A stretch of DNA of 64,000 nt from Candidatus Thiothrix anitrata (GTDB lineage Bacteria > Pseudomonadota > Gammaproteobacteria > Thiotrichales > Thiotrichaceae), in assembly GCF_017901155.1 (NCBI RefSeq), contig NZ_CP072800.1, forward strand, positions 372,001-436,000, given 5' to 3'. Shown piece by piece: positions 33,035 through 41,687 of the stretch. Position 1 is the stretch's first letter; each line of letters opens with the position of its first letter. Both the position numbers and the translations under genes were made by a program. The notes under the pieces are model-generated. The model had not been told where the DNA came from. It was given only the letters and a program-made list of their open reading frames with translations, and did no database searches.

Positions 33035-34399
33035 TTAGCAAGCCACCTCCGCCAATTCCACCCTTCCTGTCAGGAAAAATTGCTTAGGCGCGTCCAAGTC
33101 AAAACGCAATTTACCGATAGAGCAGGTATCTTGCAAAATATCTGTCGCCAAGCGGGTGTTTTTAACAATCTGATTCACCTGCTTATCATCGAGTACAAAC
33201 TGGCTTTTGATGTATTGGAAAATCTCGCCACCATCCTGCAAATCACGGTTCAATCGCTGTAACCGCTCAAAAGTATCCGCGCTGAAATGGCGTAACTTTT
33301 GCAACATTCCGGTCTTTTTCGCGAAATTGACATACTCCACACGCCCACCCGCATCATTATCATTCAAAACAGTACGTTGCAATAATACCGGGGAAAAGCC
33401 CGCCAGTTCTGCTGGCACTTTGATCTTGCTCATGTCACGGCGCGACAACTTACTATCGGCATCTTGCGATTCGACTTTGCCATCATCCAGCCAATACCAT
33501 TTCCACTGAAAATCAATATTACCGATGCGGTCTTGCTGACTAAAAATATAATCCAGCAATACCAACTCACTAAGCTCTTTCATCCAATACATCATCTGAA
33601 AAGCGGAAGCATCCACCGTGTCTTTCTTCACTTTCGCGTCACGAAACGCCAGTCGTTTGCCTTCATCAATCGCCTGCAATAACGGCAAATCTCGGCTCAA
33701 AGCCATGTAAGGTGCAGTACGCTGGAACTCCTCATTTTGCACCGTTCCCCAACTGGAACGCACCCCGTTGATTTCCGCGCCGTAACGTTCGCCCTTACCT
33801 TTAAGCATACAACCGAAAATTTTACTACGATCAGGAGTAAACAACGTCGCCGCTGCCGCAAAACGTGCGGGATCAGCTTGCGCCGTTGCCATGTGTTTCC
33901 AACCAGCAGCAATCATCCCGGAACTGGTCAACGCATCGCCGCGCTTGGTCACACGCTGGTAATGCTGCTTTCGATCCATTTCACGATAAACCGCCACTGG
34001 CACAGTCACCGACGTGTCAAAATAACGCGCAAAATGGTAATACAACAACGCAGACATCGAGAACGTCCCGCTGGTGTTGCTCTGATTCATACTTTGCTTG
34101 TAAACCGCCAGTTTTTTCACCGTTGACGGCACAACCTTACCTTTACACACCCGCTCGTAATCCGCCTGCGATTGCCCCGTGGCGGCAATGTCTCGCACCA
34201 TAGTGCCGGGGCTAGTACTCCAAGTTTTCGGGCATAACCCAATGTGCTGATCGTAAAAGTCGATAGCGAGAAACTTCTCCTCTCTCGCTTTATCCTTGCG
34301 GGTATAAACGCCACCGGGAATATCCGGCAACGCCACACAACGTTCGCGCACCCCTTGCGGTGACTGGAATTCGGCAACAGTACCTTGTGTATCGGGCAT
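33035..34399 (-). CDS. unrecognised protein, possibly with a distant kinase-like fold
   Basis: This 454-residue protein starts at an ATG with a perfect AGGAGGAG site; the longer upstream frame has none. No family was recognised. Around residues 305-330 it reads LVLLDYIFSQQDRIGNIDFQW, and about ten residues later QDADSKLSRR. This resembles the catalytic loop and metal-binding Asp of HipA, Fam20 and PI3K/PI4K-like kinases (DR..N then D). Earlier, VTVPVAVYREMDRKQHYQRV could be the nucleotide-binding strand. This is a weak structural guess. It has no signal peptide, while its operon partner does. Confidence 0.65.
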   Translation of the reverse strand: MPDTQGTVAEFQSPQGVRERCVALPDIPGGVYTRKDKAREEKFLAIDFYDQHIGLCPKTWSTSPGTMVRDIAATGQSQADYERVCKGKVVPSTVKKLAVYKQSMNQSNTSGTFSMSALLYYHFARYFDTSVTVPVAVYREMDRKQHYQRVTKRGDALTSSGMIAAGWKHMATAQADPARFAAAATLFTPDRSKIFGCMLKGKGERYGAEINGVRSSWGTVQNEEFQRTAPYMALSRDLPLLQAIDEGKRLAFRDAKVKKDTVDASAFQMMYWMKELSELVLLDYIFSQQDRIGNIDFQWKWYWLDDGKVESQDADSKLSRRDMSKIKVPAELAGFSPVLLQRTVLNDNDAGGRVEYVNFAKKTGMLQKLRHFSADTFERLQRLNRDLQDGGEIFQYIKSQFVLDDKQVNQIVKNTRLATDILQDTCSIGKLRFDLDAPKQFFLTGRVELAEVAC

Positions 34400-34516
34400 A
34401 ACATCTCCTCCTGAGCAGTGGCAAACAATCCCATCAGTACGTTTATACATAGTTCGCCCAAACGTGTTACGCAAGCCAGCTTCGATGAAAAGCGACAAAA
34501 GGCTCAAAATGCTAAG

Positions 34517-35314
34517 TTACTGGCGTACCAATAGATTCCCGCGCTGCGCCTCCGGCAACACATAACGAATTCCCGCCATTTTATTCCCCAACAACAACTC
34601 CCCCTGCGTGGTCAGCAACACCAAAGCCAGCTCACTGCCGTTATCCAGCTTCAAGGTAATCGTGCCATGCCCTGCGTCGTTGCCATCCCAAGCCTCCACC
34701 CGCACCGCATCGGCTGATTGCCAATTTTGCAAACTGGTCGGTTGCGAAGCGTACCCTTGTGGCAAGCTCACGCTTTGTAAGCTGCGCCCCGGCGGAACCA
34801 GTTTATTCGCAAACCAGTCTTCCAACGTCCCGGTCATTAGCCCGAATACCGTTTCCGACACCAGCTTAATCGCCCCATCGTGTAACACATAGCGGTTATG
34901 TGACACCGGATTTTCCGCACCAAATACCAATCGCTGATCATTAAACATCACTGCCACAGTACCCGGTTCTAAACCGTAAGCTTTAAGGTCTTTACCTGCC
35001 GCCGGATAACTCGCCGCCACCGCTTCATCCAATAGGGTAAATAGCTGTGAAATCCGCGTCGGGTTCAGCGCGAAAGCTTTAGGTTCGAGCATCTGCCAGT
35101 GTCCACTCAACTTTTCCAAACGGATGACGCTAGGTTTATCGCTGTCGAGTTCGCGGGTAATCGCAATCCGGGTAATGGCCTCACGTTCCAGCGTCAACAA
35201 GGTGGCAGCTTGCGCCTCAACGGTATGCGCTTGCCACCACACCCATGCCCCCAAGCCCGCCACTACCAGCAATAACGTCAAGTTGAGCGCGAAACGCCGT
35301 GCTTGTGTTCCCAT
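34517..35314 (-). CDS. DUF4340-domain protein of a Gld-like ABC system
   Basis: This 265-residue protein has an N-terminal membrane helix (LNLTLLLVVAGLGAWVWW) and the DUF4340 region, including LEKLSGHWQMLEP, FTLLDEAVAASYPA, LKAYGLEP and LVFGAENPVSHNRYV. The ATG overlaps the stop of the GldG-like gene by one base. It is the last of four genes for an uncharacterised ABC-type system of the envelope. The substrate is unknown. Confidence 0.88.
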   Translation of the reverse strand: MGTQARRFALNLTLLLVVAGLGAWVWWQAHTVEAQAATLLTLEREAITRIAITRELDSDKPSVIRLEKLSGHWQMLEPKAFALNPTRISQLFTLLDEAVAASYPAAGKDLKAYGLEPGTVAVMFNDQRLVFGAENPVSHNRYVLHDGAIKLVSETVFGLMTGTLEDWFANKLVPPGRSLQSVSLPQGYASQPTSLQNWQSADAVRVEAWDGNDAGHGTITLKLDNGSELALVLLTTQGELLLGNKMAGIRYVLPEAQRGNLLVRQ

Positions 35315-36726
35315 TAGCGTTTCCTCCTGCGCCACCAAATCCACGTACCGCTGGCAATCAAGCCCACCGGCAACACCACTAAGAAGAACAGCCCGATCAC
35401 ATACCCGGCGGTTTCACTCAAATCCAATTGGGTATCGCTGGCACGCATAACCGGCACATCCAGCAATTTATCGTCGCTGCTTAACCAGTTAAATACCTGC
35501 GTTGCCAGATCAAGATTTGCACCATGCCCGACAAAACTATTGAGCATGAAATCGCTGTCACCGATAACGACGACGCGCTGTTCACTGCGACTGCGCTCAG
35601 TGACCGCATCACTTTTACTCTCCAGCTCCCGCACTAAACTTACCCCAATCGGTAACGACCCCGGCTGATCATTACTGGCTTCATCAAAGACCACATTGCC
35701 TTCGAGGATGCCGCTGGTTTCGAGCCAACTGGTCGGCAAAGTGTTTAAAAACTCATCCACTTTCCACGCCAACGCGCCGCTTTTCTCGCTGGCTTGCGGA
35801 TCACGCGCCACCATTGTTGCAAACGGAAATAGCGTTTGCACATTGCCGAGCTTTTGCACGATAGGCGATTTACCGTAATCTACCACCGGAATCACAGCCG
35901 GGTGATTAATCCCCAACAACGCGTGCAATGCCTCATTCGCATCAATCACCGTGCCGTCATAAATCTGCAAACCCAACAACGCCTCCAACGGCTGCAACCC
36001 GCGTAAACCGCCGGGGTCTTGCAACCACAAAAGATTGCCGCCCTGCTCTAGGTATTGCTTAAGTACTGCGACTTCACCGGGCAACCAATCTTGTTGCGGG
36101 GCGGCGATGACCACGAAACTGGCATTTTGCGGAATCGCTTGAGTGCGCACCAAATTGTGCGGCTGAATCTGGAAACCGTGGCGTTGCACAGTTTCCACCA
36201 ACTTCGACATCCCCGTGGATTCACTCGCTAACGGCTGACGTTCACCGTGACCTTCAAGAAACACCACCAAACGTTCACCGCCGCGACTCATGCGTTGCAG
36301 TGCGTGCAAAATGGTTTGTTCTGCGGTCGATTCCACCACTTCACTGCGCTCACCTAAATGAATCGCCAACTGCCCCGCGTACTGAATCCCGTCTTGTTTA
36401 GCGCGTGCCGGATCAAGATCAGGGTTAACGAACTCCATTGTGGTATCCGCTTTCACCCGTTGGTATTTCGTCACCAGTTTATTCAATTGTAATTGCAAGG
36501 CCGGATCATCAGGAATATAGGCAATAAACTTCAGCGGTTTATCCAAGCCTTTAAGCAAAGTTTGCGTCGGGGTGGAAAGACTATTACGGCTGCCTTGCGT
36601 CCAATCAGCCTGCCAATAAAAGCGTTGCCCCACAAAACCCAACAGCACCACTACCGCAATAAATAACACGTAGAAAATGCTATTTTGCAGCCCAATCCAG
36701 CGATGGATATTTTTACTCATTTTCAT
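35314..36726 (-). CDS. GldG-like ABC-system auxiliary protein
   Basis: This 470-residue protein has membrane helices at both ends (about 12-35 and 440-462) around a large periplasmic region. That region includes TQGSRNSLSTPTQTLLKGL, VVFLEGHGERQP near 155 and FVVIAAPQQDWLPGEVAVLKQYLEQGGNLLWLQ near 215 (read as a Rossmann-like ABC-associated domain of the GldG/DUF4350 type). In gliding bacteria GldG works with GldA and GldF. Related systems in gammaproteobacteria have no assigned role. It lies 6 bp after the permease gene. Confidence 0.85.
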   Translation of the reverse strand: MKMSKNIHRWIGLQNSIFYVLFIAVVVLLGFVGQRFYWQADWTQGSRNSLSTPTQTLLKGLDKPLKFIAYIPDDPALQLQLNKLVTKYQRVKADTTMEFVNPDLDPARAKQDGIQYAGQLAIHLGERSEVVESTAEQTILHALQRMSRGGERLVVFLEGHGERQPLASESTGMSKLVETVQRHGFQIQPHNLVRTQAIPQNASFVVIAAPQQDWLPGEVAVLKQYLEQGGNLLWLQDPGGLRGLQPLEALLGLQIYDGTVIDANEALHALLGINHPAVIPVVDYGKSPIVQKLGNVQTLFPFATMVARDPQASEKSGALAWKVDEFLNTLPTSWLETSGILEGNVVFDEASNDQPGSLPIGVSLVRELESKSDAVTERSRSEQRVVVIGDSDFMLNSFVGHGANLDLATQVFNWLSSDDKLLDVPVMRASDTQLDLSETAGYVIGLFFLVVLPVGLIASGTWIWWRRRKR

Positions 36727-36732
36727 CTGGCA

Positions 36733-37491
36733 TCAACCTTGTAAACGCTCATCATCCAGTTTACGGATGGTTAAAATCAAAAAGCCGCCAATGAATAGCG
36801 CGTAATACACCACATCACGAGTATCAAACATCCCCTCCATAAACGCTAAGAAATGCCCAAAATGCGATAAATACACCAGAACCTCACTACCCGTACCTTG
36901 CGAATTCCCCGAAATATACAGCACCACCAAAAACAGTAAAAACCCAAATGTCAGCACCGCCGCAATGACTGGCTGACGGGTTAATGCCGATAAAAACAAA
37001 CCCGCCGCTGCAAAAGAAGCTAATAACAACACTAAACCTAACACTGCCGCCGCTAATTTACCCCAATCCAACCCCGTACCAATACTCAGTGACAATGGCA
37101 TTAACGTCAGCATCGCCACCATTAACAATACAAAGGCTAATACCCCAAAGTATTTACCCAACACAATTTGCGTATTAGAAATCGGTGCAGAAGTGAGTAA
37201 TAATAAAGTTTGATTCATGCGCTCTTCCGCAAATTGACGCATGGTAATTAAGGGCATGACTGCCAACATAATAATCCCCGCCCACAAATACAGCGCGGAA
37301 ACCACTAAATCACTAATCCCCGGCGGATCTTCCATCCCCGCAAATTGCGGTTGCAAACTAATGTATTCACTCAATCCCAGCAAAAACACCCACGCCAGAA
37401 TAAACTGCACCACCGCCAATAAACTCCAGGCCAGCGGTGAAACAAACATCCGGCGCAATTCCATTCCCGCCAATACTAAAATGGCTTTCAT
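36733..37491 (-). CDS. ABC transporter permease, GldF-like
   Basis: This 252-residue protein has six membrane segments and starts MKAILVLAGMELRRMFVSPLAW. The cytoplasmic element MRQFAEERMNQTLLLLTSAPI near residues 85-105 is typical of the ABC-2 permease group. The start overlaps the end of the ATPase gene by 4 bp. It should form the membrane channel with the ATPase at 37488. Confidence 0.9.
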   Translation of the reverse strand: MKAILVLAGMELRRMFVSPLAWSLLAVVQFILAWVFLLGLSEYISLQPQFAGMEDPPGISDLVVSALYLWAGIIMLAVMPLITMRQFAEERMNQTLLLLTSAPISNTQIVLGKYFGVLAFVLLMVAMLTLMPLSLSIGTGLDWGKLAAAVLGLVLLLASFAAAGLFLSALTRQPVIAAVLTFGFLLFLVVLYISGNSQGTGSEVLVYLSHFGHFLAFMEGMFDTRDVVYYALFIGGFLILTIRKLDDERLQG

Positions 37492-38234
37492 GCTGCCTCC
37501 CCAATGATTTCCGCTTCCCGGAAAATCAAATCAAAAAATACTTTTTCCAAAGATGCAACGCCTTCAAGGGTATCGTTAAACACGGTTTTACCACGATTAA
37601 GAATTTGCACCCGGTCACACACCGCCTGCACTTCCGGCAAAATGTGCGTGGATAAAATAATGCCGTGTTCCTTGCCCAATTCACGGATCAACTCGCGGAT
37701 TTCACGAATTTGAATCGGGTCTAAACCCACCGTTGGCTCATCCAGAATCACCACGGGCGGGTTATGCAAAATCGCTTGCGCAATCCCTACCCGTTGCCGA
37801 TAACCTTTAGATAAATTACCAATTAAGCGATGGCTCACCTGCTCCAAACCGCAGCGCGTGCTGGCTCGTTTGACCGCATCCGCACACGCTTTCGCGGGTA
37901 TATTGCGCAACCGCGCACAAAAATGCAGGTATTCACTCACGGTTAAATCCCGATAAACGGGCGGTTGTTCCGGCAAATAACCAATCTGCTGTTTAGCCTT
38001 GCGCGGTTCATCCAGCAAATCAATACCGCTTATAAGAATTTCCCCTGCCGTGGGCGCAAGATTTCCGGTCAACATCTGCATAGTGGTGGACTTACCCGCA
38101 CCGTTAGGGCCGAGTAAACCGAGCACTTCGCCCTTGTGCAAATGCACGTCGAGTGAGTCTACAGCGCAATGATCACTGTAATAACGCGACAAACCCGACG
38201 CGGCTACGAGTGTTTCTGGAGTGTAATTTGCCAT
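37488..38234 (-). CDS. ABC transporter ATP-binding protein, GldA-like
   Basis: This 248-residue ATPase has Walker A GLLGPNGAGKSTTMQML near 45, Q-loop IGYLPEQPP near 90, signature LSKGYRQRVGIAQA near 140, Walker B PPVVILDEPTVGLDP near 160 and H-loop ILSTHILPEV near 195. The ATG at 38234 was chosen because all family similarity begins there; the longer frame to 38453 overlaps the divergent rfaH start. It drives the ABC system encoded by the next three genes. Confidence 0.92.
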   Translation of the reverse strand: MANYTPETLVAASGLSRYYSDHCAVDSLDVHLHKGEVLGLLGPNGAGKSTTMQMLTGNLAPTAGEILISGIDLLDEPRKAKQQIGYLPEQPPVYRDLTVSEYLHFCARLRNIPAKACADAVKRASTRCGLEQVSHRLIGNLSKGYRQRVGIAQAILHNPPVVILDEPTVGLDPIQIREIRELIRELGKEHGIILSTHILPEVQAVCDRVQILNRGKTVFNDTLEGVASLEKVFFDLIFREAEIIGEAA

Positions 38235-38443
38235 GATTGCAAGCCTTGGTGTTATGACTTTTGATTGTACCTGACGGGAGAGTATACGATTTTTGCAGAT
38301 TTGACGGCAAACCCATAAACAGCTAGGCTTAATTCTAGGGAAGTCAGCGTTAAGGTAAACCGAAGGATGAGATGGCATCAGGTAGGAGGGACTACTCGCC
38401 GTCGCGTCTGTGCTGATAACGAATACAGAGTGAAACGCACATA

Positions 38444-38989
38444 ATGGATACAATGCAACGCAGATGGTACACGCTCAAAGTCAAACCACGTCAAGACGAT
38501 TTAGCGCACCGCCACTTACTGAATCAAGACTATGAAATTTACCGGCCTATGGTGGCTCGTGCTCGCCCACGTCGCCAGAAAATGCTTATAAGAGAGGAAT
38601 CCTTGTTTCCGGGATATATGTTTATCCGCCTTAGTCGCGCCGAGGATAATAATTGGGAAGATGTGATTGGTGATAACTGGTCTCCTATCCGTAGCACCTA
38701 CGGTGTAGATAAGTTTGTGCGTTTTGGCCTAGAGGAATACCCACCCTATATCCCCAATGAAAAAATCGCGCAATTACGGGCATTAGAAGCAGAATTAGCC
38801 AACCGGGTATACCAAAAGGATCACTTCCAACCCGGCGATAAAGTGGTGGTCACAGAGGGTATTTACCACGGTTTAGAAGCTGTATTCCACTGTTACGATG
38901 GTGAGCAACGCAGCATTATTCTGCTAGATTTTCTGAATAAAATCACCAAACTCCCCGTATCACCCGCAATATTACGTGCTGCGGCTTAG
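38444..38989 (+). CDS. rfaH: transcription elongation factor RfaH
   Basis: This 181-residue NusG-like factor has an N-terminal NGN domain (RWYTLKVKPRQDDLAHRHL, FPGYMFIRLS, STYGVDKFVRFG) and a C-terminal KOW domain (PGDKVVVTEGIYHGLEAVF). The length and the text RPMVARARPRRQKMLIREESLFPGYMF are those of RfaH rather than NusG. RfaH helps RNA polymerase transcribe long operons such as those for surface polysaccharides, using an ops site. No ops site was recognised nearby. It is divergent from the ABC genes and converges on the reductase gene. Confidence 0.9.
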   Translation: MDTMQRRWYTLKVKPRQDDLAHRHLLNQDYEIYRPMVARARPRRQKMLIREESLFPGYMFIRLSRAEDNNWEDVIGDNWSPIRSTYGVDKFVRFGLEEYPPYIPNEKIAQLRALEAELANRVYQKDHFQPGDKVVVTEGIYHGLEAVFHCYDGEQRSIILLDFLNKITKLPVSPAILRAAA

Positions 38990-39729
38990 TGGTTTAGCAC
39001 CCGACCGCCATCCACCGGAATGACTTGCCCCGTGATGTAATCCGCATCACGCACCAAAAATAATACGGTACGGGCAATGTCTTCCGGGCTGCCTTCGCGT
39101 TTCAGCGCGGTTTTGGCGAGTAAATCTTGGTGCATCGCGTGATTTTCAGCCATTTCTGGCCATAAAATCGCCCCGGGTGCAACGCCATTTACCCGTACTT
39201 CTGGCCCCAGTTCACGCGCCAGCGATTGCGTCAGCATCAGCAAACCCGCTTTCGCCGCACAATACGCCGGATAACCTTTCAGCGGACGAAACCCGTGAAT
39301 ATCGACGATATTGATAATGCAACCGTGATTAGCCCGCAATTGTGGCGCAGCAGCTTGAGCCAAAAACAACGGTGCTTTGAGATTCGTGCCAATTAAATCG
39401 TCAAACTGGGTTTCGGTAAGCGTGCCAATCGGTGTGGGGTAAAATGACGATGCGTTATTTACCAGCACATCCAAACGCCCGGTCAGTGCCAGCGTTTCAG
39501 CAATCAAAGACGGTAATTGCGCAACCGCTAATAAATCACCCTGCACCAGAAAACACGAAGCCGCACGCTGTGTATTTAACGCCGTTTGTAATTGTTGCGC
39601 ATCAGCGGCGGAGTGGCGGTAATGAATCACGACGGTCGCGCCTGCCGCGTGCAAGGTGCGGGCGATAACCGCGCCGATACGTCGTGCCGCACCTGTTAAC
39701 AGCACTACTTTGCCTTCTAATGTCGCCAT
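38986..39729 (-). CDS. short-chain dehydrogenase, FolM-like pteridine reductase
   Basis: This 247-residue SDR enzyme has the NADP-binding start VVLLTGAARRIGAVIA, the NNAS motif (LVNNASSFYPTPIG), an active site with Tyr and Lys (YPAYCAAKAGL) and the end GQVIPVDGGR. RRIG and NNASSFYPT are typical of pteridine reductases of the FolM group, which reduce dihydromonapterin or dihydrofolate. The usual catalytic Ser position reads IVDIHG (Asp), as in FolM/PTR1 relatives. It overlaps the rfaH end by 4 bp on the opposite strand. Confidence 0.85.
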   Translation of the reverse strand: MATLEGKVVLLTGAARRIGAVIARTLHAAGATVVIHYRHSAADAQQLQTALNTQRAASCFLVQGDLLAVAQLPSLIAETLALTGRLDVLVNNASSFYPTPIGTLTETQFDDLIGTNLKAPLFLAQAAAPQLRANHGCIINIVDIHGFRPLKGYPAYCAAKAGLLMLTQSLARELGPEVRVNGVAPGAILWPEMAENHAMHQDLLAKTALKREGSPEDIARTVLFLVRDADYITGQVIPVDGGRVLNH

Positions 39730-39780
39730 ACCCTACCTTTCCGTTATAAGCTGTGGATTTGCTGGCAATCATAACCCGAC

Positions 39781-40899
39781 ATGCGCTTCACTGACACATT
39801 ACCCACACCCCCAGCCGAGGCATTGGCGCACAGTGCCGAACTTGCCACCCGGATTCGTGCTGAAATTACCGGCAACGGTGGAAGTATTCGTTTCCACGAT
39901 TTTATGCAAATGGCGTTATACGAACCGGGCTTGGGCTATTACGTGGCAGGCTTGCGGAAAATCGGTGCCGACGGTGATTTCGTTACCGCGCCGGAAATTT
40001 CCCCGCTGTTTTCACAATGCCTCGCCAATCAATGTGCGCAAATCCTCGGTGAACTCGGCGGCGGCGAAATCCTCGAACTGGGTGCGGGCAGCGGTAAAAT
40101 GGCAGCGGATATGCTTAACCATTTGGAAAGCATCGGTTGCTTGCCCGACCATTACTACATTCTTGATCTCAGCCCCGAATTACGCGACCGCCAACGCCAA
40201 ACCTTGCAACAACACGTGCCGCATTTGCTGGAACGGGTGGAATGGCTGGATAGCTTACCTGCGCAATCCATCCGTGGAGTTATTGTTGGCAACGAGGTGC
40301 TGGATGCGATGCCGGTGGAAGTGTTTCGGATGGTTGAAGGGGAGCAGGTCATTCAAACCGTGACAATGCAAGGTGACGAATTTCACTGGGGGAATGCTAC
40401 TGATACCTACACCTCCGAATTCAACCCTGCCCTCCCTGCTTGGATGCAAAGCATGGCGGATACGCTGGAGGCGGGCGCATTAGTGCTAATTGATTACGGT
40501 TACGAGGCGGCGGATTACTACCGTCCTGAACGCAATACCGGCACGCTGATTTGCCATTACCAGCATCGGGTGCACGATAATCCGTTGATTTATCCGGGTT
40601 TGCAGGACATTACCGCGAGTGTGGATTTTACCGCAGCGGCTAATGCAGGGCTGGATGCTGGATTAAACCTCGGCGGATACACCACGCAAGCGGCTTTTCT
40701 TGCCAGCAGCGGGTTGGAGACATTATTTATACAAGCGTTAGAAGCCAATCCCGCCAGTCAGTATCACCTCGCACAGCAAGTACGCACCTTAAGTTTGCCC
40801 TCGGAAATGGGGGAACGCTTTAAAGTCATGGCCTTCACGAAAGGGTTTACGCCAGCATTAGCGGGCTTTAAACTTGCCAGCCGGATACAGTACTTATAA
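39781..40899 (+). CDS. MidA/NDUFAF7-like SAM-dependent protein methyltransferase (DUF185)
   Basis: This 372-residue protein belongs to the DUF185 family, whose mitochondrial member methylates an arginine of complex I. Visible marks: IRFHDFMQMALYEPGLGYY near 38, DGDFVTAPEISPLF near 62, the SAM motif EILELGAGSGKMAADML near 98, VIVGNEVLDAMPVE near 163 and ALVLIDYGYEAADYY near 233. It follows a divergent reductase gene and precedes uppP by 20 bp. Confidence 0.9.
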   Translation: MRFTDTLPTPPAEALAHSAELATRIRAEITGNGGSIRFHDFMQMALYEPGLGYYVAGLRKIGADGDFVTAPEISPLFSQCLANQCAQILGELGGGEILELGAGSGKMAADMLNHLESIGCLPDHYYILDLSPELRDRQRQTLQQHVPHLLERVEWLDSLPAQSIRGVIVGNEVLDAMPVEVFRMVEGEQVIQTVTMQGDEFHWGNATDTYTSEFNPALPAWMQSMADTLEAGALVLIDYGYEAADYYRPERNTGTLICHYQHRVHDNPLIYPGLQDITASVDFTAAANAGLDAGLNLGGYTTQAAFLASSGLETLFIQALEANPASQYHLAQQVRTLSLPSEMGERFKVMAFTKGFTPALAGFKLASRIQYL

Positions 40900-40919
40900 A
40901 CCTCTGAGGAAACTGCTTC

Positions 40920-41687
40920 ATGGATATTTTTCATGCCATTATCTTAGGCATTGTGGAAGGATTTACTGAATTTTTACCGGTTTCCTCCACTGGGCACATG
41001 ATCGTAGTATCAGACTGGCTGGGTATGGATCGCGATGCCAAACACACTGCTTTTGAAATTATTATCCAGTTTGCAGCCATTTTCGCGGTGATTGCCAATT
41101 ACACGGAAAAATTCCACCCACGTCATTTCGCCCTATGGGTAAAAGTATTAATCGCGTTTCTGCCCATTGCCGCTATCGGTTTTTTATTCAGTGACCAGAT
41201 AGAAAACTTGTTTAACGTAAAAACGGTGGCGTGGATGTTTATCGTTGGTGGGATTATTTTCCTGATCGTAGAGCATTTTTACCGCGAAACTGCGCATCGA
41301 GTCAGAAAAATGGAAGACCTCAGTTATACCCAAGCGGCGTGGATAGGCTTTGCACAACTTTTCGCACTAGTGCCGGGTACAAGCCGTGCCGGAGCAACCA
41401 TCATCGGCGGCATGTTAGCAGGCTTAGATCGCAAATCCAGTACCGAATTTTCTTTTTTGCTGGCGTTGCCGGTCTTAGGCGCGAGTTCCGCTTATTCCCT
41501 GCTGAAACACTACGATGAATTCGCCACAACCAGTTTCACCCCACTGATCGTCGGCTTTGTAGTAGCGTTTGTGGTGGCGTATCTCACCATGAAACTATTT
41601 ATCGGATTTCTGGAACGCTTTACCTTCCGCGCTTTTGGCATTTACCGCATTCTGTTTGGGCTATTGCTACTGTGGTGGATTGCATAG
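40920..41687 (+). CDS. uppP: undecaprenyl-diphosphate phosphatase UppP
   Basis: This 255-residue membrane enzyme recycles undecaprenyl pyrophosphate for cell-wall synthesis. It has the BacA motifs [18 protein letters not shown] near residue 12-29 (catalytic Glu cluster and Ser/His) and [17 protein letters not shown] near 155 (catalytic Arg), plus about eight hydrophobic helices. Its 3' end overlaps the convergent tmcA-like gene by 21 bp. Confidence 0.95.
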   Translation: MDIFHAIILGIVEGFTEFLPVSSTGHMIVVSDWLGMDRDAKHTAFEIIIQFAAIFAVIANYTEKFHPRHFALWVKVLIAFLPIAAIGFLFSDQIENLFNVKTVAWMFIVGGIIFLIVEHFYRETAHRVRKMEDLSYTQAAWIGFAQLFALVPGTSRAGATIIGGMLAGLDRKSSTEFSFLLALPVLGASSAYSLLKHYDEFATTSFTPLIVGFVVAFVVAYLTMKLFIGFLERFTFRAFGIYRILFGLLLLWWIA

